Assembly: GCA_020718925.1 (NCBI GenBank)
Contig: DYRC01000109.1
Span: 1 to 11,885, forward strand
DNA from: Desulfonema limicola
GTDB taxonomy: Bacteria > Desulfobacterota > Desulfobacteria > Desulfobacterales > DYRC01
Direction of reading: 5' to 3'
Length of the DNA: 11,885 nucleotides
The position numbers were made by a program, and so were the translations under genes. Shown piece by piece: positions 1 to 6,443 of the stretch (positions within the stretch are counted from its first letter, which is position 1; every line of letters starts with the position of its first letter). A model generated the notes under the pieces. It saw only the letters and a list, made by a program, of their open reading frames with translations. It was not told the origin of the DNA and made no database searches.

Positions 1-104
1 AAGATCGGATTGAGGCGATTCAGGGAAATATCGGCGAATACCGTGCGGTTGAAACGCCTTCCGCCCGGCAAGCCAGATTCTCGGCAGCTTTGGGAGATAT
101 TTAG
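1..104 (+). CDS. C-terminal tail of an unidentified upstream gene (partial)
   Basis: Reading from base 3, the frame is open from the window edge to a TAG at 102-104. It encodes 33 residues ending in ...RQARFSAALGDI. The composition is polar and slightly helical, as expected of a soluble C-terminus, and the next convincing start (142) lies 37 bases downstream in another frame. The competing frame starting with TTG at base 10 is also open from the edge but encodes an unremarkable basic stretch before a proper signal peptide at 142, so I take that stretch as non-coding. No domain can be named from so short a piece. The gene probably belongs to the same transcript as the cyclase cluster. Confidence 0.45.
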   Translation, partial: DRIEAIQGNIGEYRAVETPSARQARFSAALGDI

Positions 105-141
105 CGGCTATTCCGAACAGGTGTATATTCGGGAAAATGAT

Positions 142-585
142 ATGATCAGGCGATTCACAATATTTTTTCTGCTTTTGGCAGGCAGCATACAGACAGCTTG
201 GTGTGACTGGGGGCATCATCACAGCCGCAGTTCGGATATTCCGGCTGATCCGCATCTGGATGCGTTTATAGCAACAGTTTTTATAGCAATTATCGCAAAT
301 ACGGTTCTGCTGTTTTGCGCCGGTCCGATTATGATCCTTTTCGCCCGCCGTATCCGGGATATGCTGTGGAGCATTCCGGCGATAAATCTTTTGCTGTATC
401 TTGTATCCATTTATCTGCGGTCTTATCCCGGCGGATTTGCCGGACGCTTCGAGCCGCCGGGTCTTGCTTACACCATCGGCGAGATAGTCCTTCTGCTTGT
501 TTTGTCCCTGATCGTGATATTGATTCTTGCCGCAGTTCGATGGTTCATGAATAAAGTGAAAGGTATTTTTCAAAAAAGTACATGA
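142..585 (+). CDS. Small multi-pass membrane protein with signal-like N-terminus
   Basis: This gene encodes 147 residues. I chose the ATG at 142 because it opens directly onto a signal-type sequence (basic MIRRF, then a hydrophobic FFLLLAG core), whereas the in-frame TTG at base 10 would add 44 polar residues before it. After the leader comes a His-rich polar patch (GHHHS, residues 24-28), then three hydrophobic segments at about residues 40-68, 74-93 and 112-135, and a basic tail (about 136-147). Without cleavage it would cross the membrane about four times. I do not recognise a family. The TGA stop overlaps the ATG of the adenylate cyclase (ATGA at 582-585), which implies translational coupling and suggests a role with that receptor, such as an assembly or sensory partner. 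The role is inference; that it is a real membrane protein is well supported by its composition. Confidence 0.75.
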   Translation: MIRRFTIFFLLLAGSIQTAWCDWGHHHSRSSDIPADPHLDAFIATVFIAIIANTVLLFCAGPIMILFARRIRDMLWSIPAINLLLYLVSIYLRSYPGGFAGRFEPPGLAYTIGEIVLLLVLSLIVILILAAVRWFMNKVKGIFQKST

Positions 586-2618
586 TAGGAGCAAAAACGC
601 AATCGGGAAAAGCAGATATATTTTCCAACAAAGCTTTACAGAACATCGGGCTTGGGATGGCAGGGGCAGTGATTGCGCTTGCCATCTGGCTGATGGGATG
701 GGATAGTTTTTGGGAAGCCAAAACTTGGGATTGGCGCGTCAGGCTTTTGGCAAAAAACGGAAAAGCTACCCATGAGGTCTGCCTGATTTTGCTGGATCAG
801 AACAGTCTGGACTGGGGCAAAACCGAAAACGGCTGGTCATGGCCCTGGCCCAGAGAAGTGTATGGCGCTATCATCAGTTTCTGCAACCGAAGCCGCGTCA
901 AATCATTGGCGGTTGATATTCTGTTCACCGAACCTTCGGGCTACGGCGTTGAAGATGATGTGAAATTGGGAGGCGCGATGTCGGAGTTCGGCAAAGCTGC
1001 CGGGGCTGTGTTTATCGGGCAGGATAAAACCACCTTTCCGATTCCCGAAGTGGCGAATAATGCCCGGCTTCTCTGCAATGTCCGCCTGCTGCCCGATCCT
1101 GACGGCGTGTATCGCCGGATGCCGTTGTCTTTTAAAGAAAACACTGTGCCGTCTTTGGGAATCGGCGCGTATCTGGCTGCATTGCCGTCTCATCAGGATA
1201 TTCAGGCAGCGCTTAAAAAAATAGAAGCAACTGTTCCCAAAGACCCGCATGGAAATGCGATTCTGCGCTATCGGGGAACTCATACCGCTTACAGTGCTGC
1301 GGCAATTATCCAATCCGAGCTTCGCATCCTTTCCGGTGAGGAACCGGTGATTTCTCCAGATGTCTTAAAGGACAAATATGTGTTTTTGGGATTTTCCGCG
1401 CCGGGCTTGTATGATCTGAGACCTTCGCCGATCAGCGGCGTTTTTCCGGGCGTTGAAATTCACGCCACGCTGCTGGATAATTTTCTATCACAGGATTTTA
1501 TCCGCCAAATGCCCCGCCAAATCACGGTTATTCTGATTCTTCTGATGGCACTTGTCGGATCAGCTTCGATTTCCGCATTCAAAAGCCCTGTCAGTATTGT
1601 GATCGGAAGTCTGCTGAATCTGAGTCTGCCGATACTTTTTGCCTTATGGTGTTATGTCAAAGGCTGGTGGATGCCGATAGTTGTCTGTGAAATCGCATCC
1701 GGGACTTCGATGCTGCTCACACTTGCTGTAAGCTATGCCACCGAAGGGCGCCAGAAACGCTTTATCAAACAGGCATTTCGGCAATATCTGAGCCATGAGT
1801 TGATTGAGCAGTTGATTGAAAACCCTGATATGCTCAAACTCGGCGGACAGCGGAAAATGATCTCTATTTTCTTTTCAGATATTCAGGGCTTTACGTCTAT
1901 TTCCGAAAAACTTGAACCTGAAGAACTGACCGCGTTTTTAAATGATTATCTGACCGCCATGACCGATATTATCATTGAGGAAGGCGGAACCGTTGATAAA
2001 TATGAAGGAGACGCAATTATCGCATTTTGGAACGCGCCATTGGATCTGCCGGAACATGCCGTCAGATGCGTAACTGCGGCGCTGAGATGTCAGGCAAAGC
2101 TGAGTGATATGCGCCCGGTTTTTTATGAACGAATCCGGCAGAATACCTATATGCGTATCGGCGTCAATACCGGATATGCGGTGGTGGGAAATTTCGGTTC
2201 TCAGACCAAATTTGATTATACCATGATCGGCGATGCGGTCAATCTGGCAGCGCGGCTTGAAGGTGTGAATAAGCAGTTCGGGACATACACCATGATTTCC
2301 GAATTTACAACGGCGCAGCTTAACGATGCGGTGGCAGTCCGGGAAATTGCAAAAGTAGCGGTGGTGGGGCGCAAAGAACCGGTAAACGTCTATGAACCCA
2401 TGACACATAAAGAATATCAGGAAAAGCAGGAAATATTTGAAACCTTTGACAAAGGACTGAACTTGTTTTATACAGGGGAGTTTGATAAAGCCGAGTCCGT
2501 GTTTTTATCCATTGCCGACCGCGATCCGGCTGCTGATGCGTATCGGATAAAAAGCATGGAGATGAAATATGCAAAACCTGAACATTGGCAGGGCGTGTGG
2601 GTGATGAGTTCCAAGTAA
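582..2618 (+). CDS. CHASE2-domain class III adenylate cyclase (membrane receptor)
   Basis: This 678-residue protein has the classic CHASE2-receptor order. An N-terminal membrane segment (about 21-40) is followed by a periplasmic CHASE2 sensor domain (about 45-310), three closely spaced membrane segments (about 313-332, 337-357, 364-385), a short helical linker (about 390-420) and a class III cyclase domain (about 425-605). Metal-binding aspartates are visible at D433 (FSDIQGF) and D477 (KYEGD). K473 and T547 occupy the two base-specifying positions; Lys/Thr is the pair known from cyanobacterial CyaC-type adenylate cyclases, so ATP is the likely substrate. N554 and R558 (NLAAR) supply the transition-state pair, so the enzyme should be active as a homodimer. 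A short TPR-like helical pair (about 618-662) ends the protein. The CHASE2 ligand is unknown in general. The start overlaps the upstream stop by ATGA. The identification as a CHASE2 cyclase is firm; the preference for ATP over GTP is inferred from two residues. Confidence 0.93.
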   Translation: MIGAKTQSGKADIFSNKALQNIGLGMAGAVIALAIWLMGWDSFWEAKTWDWRVRLLAKNGKATHEVCLILLDQNSLDWGKTENGWSWPWPREVYGAIISFCNRSRVKSLAVDILFTEPSGYGVEDDVKLGGAMSEFGKAAGAVFIGQDKTTFPIPEVANNARLLCNVRLLPDPDGVYRRMPLSFKENTVPSLGIGAYLAALPSHQDIQAALKKIEATVPKDPHGNAILRYRGTHTAYSAAAIIQSELRILSGEEPVISPDVLKDKYVFLGFSAPGLYDLRPSPISGVFPGVEIHATLLDNFLSQDFIRQMPRQITVILILLMALVGSASISAFKSPVSIVIGSLLNLSLPILFALWCYVKGWWMPIVVCEIASGTSMLLTLAVSYATEGRQKRFIKQAFRQYLSHELIEQLIENPDMLKLGGQRKMISIFFSDIQGFTSISEKLEPEELTAFLNDYLTAMTDIIIEEGGTVDKYEGDAIIAFWNAPLDLPEHAVRCVTAALRCQAKLSDMRPVFYERIRQNTYMRIGVNTGYAVVGNFGSQTKFDYTMIGDAVNLAARLEGVNKQFGTYTMISEFTTAQLNDAVAVREIAKVAVVGRKEPVNVYEPMTHKEYQEKQEIFETFDKGLNLFYTGEFDKAESVFLSIADRDPAADAYRIKSMEMKYAKPEHWQGVWVMSSK

Positions 2619-2632
2619 ATCCGATATTTCTC

Positions 2633-2638
2633 AGGGGG
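2633..2638 (+). promoter_or_regulatory. Shine-Dalgarno site deciding the TPR-protein start
   Basis: AGGGGG lies six bases before the ATG at 2645. It favours this start over the in-frame TTG at 2585, which would overlap the end of the cyclase gene and has no such site. Confidence 0.7.
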
Positions 2639-2644
2639 AACAGG

Positions 2645-4123
2645 ATGAGTGATGAAAAAAATACAGAACAATTGTCTGTCAGCATCGGTAAGGATCTTTC
2701 AGACAGCGTTGTCATTGCCGGTAAAGACAATATTACCCATGTGAATATAACCAATATAACGCAATTGCCGCCGCAGGAAGACGTCAGTACCCCAACAGAA
2801 AAACGCAGGAACCGGAAATTCATCTTTTTTATTTATGTCTGCATCGTAACCTTGGTTTTGATGGGCTTATCAGGATGGCTGCTGACAAGAGACATTCTTC
2901 AACCTTTCTCAAGAGGAACTTATGGGGTTATCATTTCACAGTTCGATGGCGATACGGCTGCCCAGAAAAACAAAGGGAAAGAAATACAAGGCTCAATTCA
3001 AAACACGTTAAATGCACGATTCAGGGAGTGGGGAATCAATGATGCACAAGCAAAGCGAACACCGAAACTCATTAAATCTCACGAACAGGCAAGGGCTTTC
3101 GGAAAGAAATATCACGCTGAACTTGTGATTTGGGGATATCTTACAGTTCAGGGAATTATTCCGAATCTTACAATTGTTCATCAGGAAGATGCTGTTTCCA
3201 ACTTTATCAGTCCTGAAATGACTATTCTGAAAGACAGTCTGAGCCACACCGCACTTGCAACTGAAAAAGACATCCGCCTTCCTGCGTTGACAGACGAGCC
3301 CGGCAGAATGATTTCATTTGTAACCGGACTGAAGTATTATAATCAGAAACATTACCCAAAAAGTATTGAATATTTTACCTATGCTCTTCCTGAAACAGAT
3401 ACGAAATACATTGATAACAGCCGTATTTTCTTTTTCAGAGCAAAGGCTGAATATTATCTGAAAGACTATGACAAAGCGATTTCTGATTACAATAAAGCAA
3501 TTGAGCTGAACCCGAATTTTGATACGGCATACAACAATCGGGGATTTGCTTATGATGAGAAGGGCGAGTATGACAAAGCGATTTCTGATTACAACAAAGC
3601 AATTGAAATAAATCCGAATTTTGATACGGCATATAATAATCGCGGAAGTGCTTACGGTAAAAAAGGCGACTATGACAAAGCCTTTGACGATTACAACAAA
3701 GCAATCAGCGAAAACAGCAAAAATGATTCGGCATTCCTGAATAGGGGAAATATGTATTACAAACAAGGCGCTTATGGCAAAGCGATTGAGGATTATACTA
3801 AGGCAATCCAACTAAATTCTAAAAATGACAGTGCATACAATAACCTTGCGGGGCTTTTGGCTACATGCGCTGATGCGAAATATCGGAACGGAGCCAGAGC
3901 TGTTGAATTTGCAAAAAAAGCAATGGTGCTATGTCCCAATAACTTTGAAATTTCAGACACATTGGCAGCAGCGTATGCTGAAGCGGGGCAATTTGAAGAT
4001 GCTGTGAAAACTCAGGAAAAGGCTATTGACATGCTGAATGAAAAAGATAAGACACTATATTTAATAGAATTTACAGAGCGCCTGAATTTCTATAAAGCCC
4101 GAAAGCCTTGGCAGGATCGCTGA
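2645..4123 (+). CDS. Single-pass membrane TPR protein
   Basis: The protein has 492 residues counted from the ATG with the good ribosome-binding site. Residues 1-55 are soluble and include a patch with alternating Val/Ile and Gly/Asn (about 13-38). A basic KRRNRK stop is followed by one membrane segment (about 59-80). Residues 92-180 form an alpha/beta domain (GVIISQF ... AELVIWGYL) resembling the nucleotide-free CsgG/TolB-N-like folds that often precede TPRs; this is only a resemblance. From about 223 to 465 there are six or seven TPR units, with the YNNRG-type motif recurring every 34 residues (294, 328, 362, 396). The large C-terminal part would be periplasmic if the short basic N-terminus stays inside. 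The TPRs suggest a protein-binding scaffold. It lies 26 bases after the cyclase gene and one base before the GT9 gene, so it is probably co-transcribed and may work with the cyclase. Its partner is unknown. Confidence 0.85.
   Translation: MSDEKNTEQLSVSIGKDLSDSVVIAGKDNITHVNITNITQLPPQEDVSTPTEKRRNRKFIFFIYVCIVTLVLMGLSGWLLTRDILQPFSRGTYGVIISQFDGDTAAQKNKGKEIQGSIQNTLNARFREWGINDAQAKRTPKLIKSHEQARAFGKKYHAELVIWGYLTVQGIIPNLTIVHQEDAVSNFISPEMTILKDSLSHTALATEKDIRLPALTDEPGRMISFVTGLKYYNQKHYPKSIEYFTYALPETDTKYIDNSRIFFFRAKAEYYLKDYDKAISDYNKAIELNPNFDTAYNNRGFAYDEKGEYDKAISDYNKAIEINPNFDTAYNNRGSAYGKKGDYDKAFDDYNKAISENSKNDSAFLNRGNMYYKQGAYGKAIEDYTKAIQLNSKNDSAYNNLAGLLATCADAKYRNGARAVEFAKKAMVLCPNNFEISDTLAAAYAEAGQFEDAVKTQEKAIDMLNEKDKTLYLIEFTERLNFYKARKPWQDR
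3467..3874 (+). repeat. Four tandem 102-bp TPR-coding repeats
   Basis: Units begin with TATGACAAAG or TATGGCAAAG at 3467, 3569, 3671 and 3773, exactly 102 bases (34 codons) apart. The first two units differ at roughly 16 of 102 positions, many of them silent third-position changes, while the last two are more diverged. This is a coding repeat that can expand or contract by recombination without breaking the frame. Confidence 0.9.
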
Positions 4124-4124
4124 T

Positions 4125-5210
4125 ATGAATGAAACCAAATTGATTACAGAAAATATCCGAAACATCCTGCTTATCCAACTGGGCGACATCGGAGATGTAG
4201 TTTTAACCTTTCCGGCAATAAAAGCCTTGCGGGATCGCTTTGTCCATGCCAAAATTATCGCCGCAGTCAGGCAGAAAGCCGAAAGTTTGCTTGAAGACTG
4301 CCCGTGGATAAATGGCGTGATTTCCATTGATCAGCAGAAGCGATCTGTAATCCAAGAAATGGCGTATCAATGGCGGTTCTTTTCCGATTTGAGAAAACAC
4401 CGCTTTGATCTTGCGATTGACATGCGAACCGGCACACGCGGCGCGATTTTAGCGTTTTTATCAGGCGCGTCTCAGAGAATCAGCTTTTACGCGGATGACG
4501 GAAAACTATGGCGGAATCGGCTTTTTACGCATCTTGCAAAAATTGATTATCAGATCGGGCAGTATGTCGGCGATTACTATTCAGGCATCTTAAATGCTTA
4601 TGAAATAACTACCCAAAGCAATCTGCCCCGCCTTCCTGTTTCTTCTGAAAAACAGGCGATTATCAATTCTTTGCTGAAAACAGAACGCATTCCTGCGGAT
4701 CGTCTGTTAATCGCCATACAGCCGTTTTCATTGTGGCAGTATAAAGAATGGAAAAAAGAAAATCATGCCGCGCTGATTGGGCAGATAATCGCGGAATACG
4801 GCGCGACAGTGATCATCACCGGATCGCCGGGTGAAAGAGAACGCGCTGATGAGATCATCCGATTGATAAAGCAGGATAATGTTTATAATTTTGCCGGTAA
4901 AACCTCTGTCGGCATGTTATCGGCGCTGTTGTCGGTCTGCAAGTTGTTTATCGGATCAGACAGCGCGGGCATTCATATTGCCGCCGCAGTAGGAACGCCG
5001 ACTCTCAGCATTTTCGGTCCATCGTCTTCCGCGTCGTGGGCGCCCAAAGGAGAGCAGCATGTTGTGGTGCATAACAAAAATTTTTCCTGTGTGCCGTGCC
5101 GGAATAAGGGCTGCCAAGATACTGACATCAGCCGGTGTCTGGATGAATTAAGCGTGGATGAAGTGATGCAGGCTCTCAGAACTCAGCTTAGGAAAATTCT
5201 TGCCAAATGA
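4125..5210 (+). CDS. Glycosyltransferase family 9 (heptosyltransferase-like)
   Basis: The 361 residues match the usual size of ADP-heptose:LPS heptosyltransferase-type GT9 enzymes (GT-B fold). The N-terminal Rossmann half opens with ILLIQLGDIGDVVLTFPA (residues 14-31), the typical GT9 start, with the Gly-Asp acceptor/base region. The C-terminal half carries TGSPGERE (232-239) and the family signature GSDSAGIHIAAAVGTP (277-292), including D279 and H284 for donor binding, then IFGPSS (296-301). A four-cysteine cluster (C322, C325, C330, C338) follows; it is common near the C-terminus of many GT9 proteins and may bind metal or form a structural unit. The enzyme should act at the cytoplasmic face of the inner membrane, transferring heptose or a similar sugar to a lipid-linked core. 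The ATG lies one base after the preceding TGA, with AGGA at 4113-4116 as ribosome site. The exact sugar cannot be told from sequence. Confidence 0.92.
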   Translation: MNETKLITENIRNILLIQLGDIGDVVLTFPAIKALRDRFVHAKIIAAVRQKAESLLEDCPWINGVISIDQQKRSVIQEMAYQWRFFSDLRKHRFDLAIDMRTGTRGAILAFLSGASQRISFYADDGKLWRNRLFTHLAKIDYQIGQYVGDYYSGILNAYEITTQSNLPRLPVSSEKQAIINSLLKTERIPADRLLIAIQPFSLWQYKEWKKENHAALIGQIIAEYGATVIITGSPGERERADEIIRLIKQDNVYNFAGKTSVGMLSALLSVCKLFIGSDSAGIHIAAAVGTPTLSIFGPSSSASWAPKGEQHVVVHNKNFSCVPCRNKGCQDTDISRCLDELSVDEVMQALRTQLRKILAK

Positions 5211-6319
5211 GTGTCAAACGCCGAAAAATTGCCGTGATTGTTCCCAAATACGGATTAGTGGGGGGCGGAGAACGGTTTGTGCTGGAACTTACGGAACGCA
5301 TTGCAAAAAACCCGCTTTATGAGGTTCATGTGTTTGCCAATCAATGGCGGGCGGTATCTGATAATGTCGTGTTTCACAAAGTGCCGATGATTCGTTTTCC
5401 GAAATTTCTGACCACGCCCAGCTTTGCTTTTTTTGCTAACCGGCAAATATCTCAGATGAATTTTGATATTGTTCACAGCCACGAGCGTGTTTTTAAAGCA
5501 GATATTGTTACGCTGCACAGCGTTCCGCACCGATTCTGGATCAGAAACATTCGCAAAAAGAAATTTATGAGTCTGTTTGATCTGGCAACTGTCTGGGTGG
5601 AACAGCGCATGATTAAAAGCAATCCCAGCCGCTTTCTTCCGGTCTCAGGCATTGCCAAAGAAAAATTTCTTGAAGAATATCCGATGGATATGGCAAAAAT
5701 TTCCGTGATTCATCCGGGCGTGGATACAGACATGTTCACGCCGTCTGATCCGCAAATCCGGCAGGCAGTGCGGCAGCAATTCGGCTTTGATGAATCAGAC
5801 GTGGTGATTATATTTGTCGGCATGAATTTTGAAGTCAAAGGCTTGGATAATCTCATGGCTGCCATGTCTCAAGCGTCTTCGGCAAAATTGAAGCTATGGG
5901 TTATCGGCAAGGGAAATTATAAAAAATATAACTCTTTGGCGAAAAAGCTGGGCTTAGAGAAAAACCTGATTTTTGCCGGAGTTCAGACACAGGGCATTGA
6001 AAAATTGTACGGAGCGGCGGATATATTTTGTATGCTGTCTGAGTTCGATACTTTCGGAATGGCGGTTTCCGAAGCCATGGCGTGCGGGCTGCCGGTCGTT
6101 GTAAGCCCGAATGTCGGGGCAAAAGACATGGTACAGTCGGGCGTCAACGGCTTTGTTGTGAATGGCGGAGATACCGAATCCGTAGCATCAAAATTGCTGC
6201 TATTGACAGATGCCCGCCTGCGCCAGACGATGGGAATTGCAGCCCGCCAGACCGCTCTGCGCCACAGTTGGGATGCGATAGCAAAACAGATTTCAGAAAT
6301 TTATGAGGATATTACCTAA
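5207..6319 (+). CDS. Glycosyltransferase family 4 (GT-B, WaaG-like)
   Basis: This is a 370-residue retaining glycosyltransferase of GT-B fold. The N-terminal acceptor domain has the glycine-rich loop GLVGGGERFVLEL (16-28) and HSHERVFKADI (90-100). The hinge is near VIHPGVDTDMF (167-177). The C-terminal donor domain has FVGMNFEVKGLDNL (203-216), with K211 at the usual phosphate-contacting site, and the nucleotide-sugar motif EFDTFGMAVSEAMACGLPVV (279-298). In the EX7E motif the first Glu is replaced by Asp (D281) while E289 is kept, a conservative variant. It overlaps the GT9 gene by ATGA at 5207-5210, so the two are probably made in a fixed ratio and act in the same surface-glycan pathway, adding a sugar to a lipid-linked or LPS-core acceptor in the cytoplasm. 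The TAA stop (6317-6319) sits at the very edge of a hairpin repeat, so the natural C-terminus may have been altered slightly by that element. Confidence 0.9.
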   Translation: MSVKRRKIAVIVPKYGLVGGGERFVLELTERIAKNPLYEVHVFANQWRAVSDNVVFHKVPMIRFPKFLTTPSFAFFANRQISQMNFDIVHSHERVFKADIVTLHSVPHRFWIRNIRKKKFMSLFDLATVWVEQRMIKSNPSRFLPVSGIAKEKFLEEYPMDMAKISVIHPGVDTDMFTPSDPQIRQAVRQQFGFDESDVVIIFVGMNFEVKGLDNLMAAMSQASSAKLKLWVIGKGNYKKYNSLAKKLGLEKNLIFAGVQTQGIEKLYGAADIFCMLSEFDTFGMAVSEAMACGLPVVVSPNVGAKDMVQSGVNGFVVNGGDTESVASKLLLLTDARLRQTMGIAARQTALRHSWDAIAKQISEIYEDIT

Positions 6320-6434
6320 CCCCCCAGCCCCCTTCCCTGAAAGGGAAGGGGGGGAGGAAATCAGAACTTGCCGATACTATTCTCCCCTCTCCGTTTCGGG
6401 GAGGGGTCGGGGGAGGGGTCAGGGGTGGGGTCAT
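6317..6434. repeat. C/G-rich double-hairpin intergenic repeat (MITE/REP-like)
   Basis: The segment begins TAACCCCCCAGCCCC and ends in G-rich sequence GGGGTGGGGTCAT, so each edge reads inward as a C-rich end (TAACCCC or TGACCCC). Hairpin 1 has a perfect 11-bp stem, 6328-6338 with 6342-6352, and a GAA loop. Hairpin 2 has a 10-bp stem, 6384-6393 with 6397-6406, with one G-T pair and a TTT loop. The two C-rich halves face each other around an AT-richer centre (about 6357-6383). I see no target-site duplication and no transposase. Short palindromic repeats with this CCCCCAGCCCCCTTCCC style are familiar from cyanobacterial and some large deltaproteobacterial genomes, where they occur in many copies. 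Neither hairpin is followed by a T run, so it is not a standard terminator, though it could slow polymerase or protect the mRNA end. Confidence 0.75.
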
Positions 6435-6440
6435 GAGGAA
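6435..6440 (+). promoter_or_regulatory. Shine-Dalgarno site deciding the GT39 gene start
   Basis: GAGGAA lies three bases before the ATG at 6444, and its GAGG core ends five bases before it. It immediately follows the hairpin repeat and supports 6444 as the start instead of the ATG at 6303, whose first 47 codons are mostly repeat sequence. Confidence 0.65.
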
Positions 6441-6443
6441 TTG

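Noticed and set aside
10..141. N-terminal extension of the small membrane protein from a TTG at base 10
   Set aside because: The 44 residues are polar and would bury the signal peptide. The frame of the upstream gene covers most of the same bases.
142..210. Lipoprotein signal for the small membrane protein (Cys at residue 21)
   Set aside because: The residues before the Cys (TAW) do not fit a lipobox, which needs a small residue just before the Cys.
6328..6352. Rho-independent terminator
   Set aside because: The stem is strong, but it is followed by G-rich sequence and not a T run, and the next gene in the same direction has no visible promoter in between.
6303..6443. Longer GT39-like protein starting at 6303
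   Set aside because: The added 47 residues are largely translated hairpin repeat (Pro/Gly/Arg rich), and a ribosome site directly precedes the ATG at 6444.
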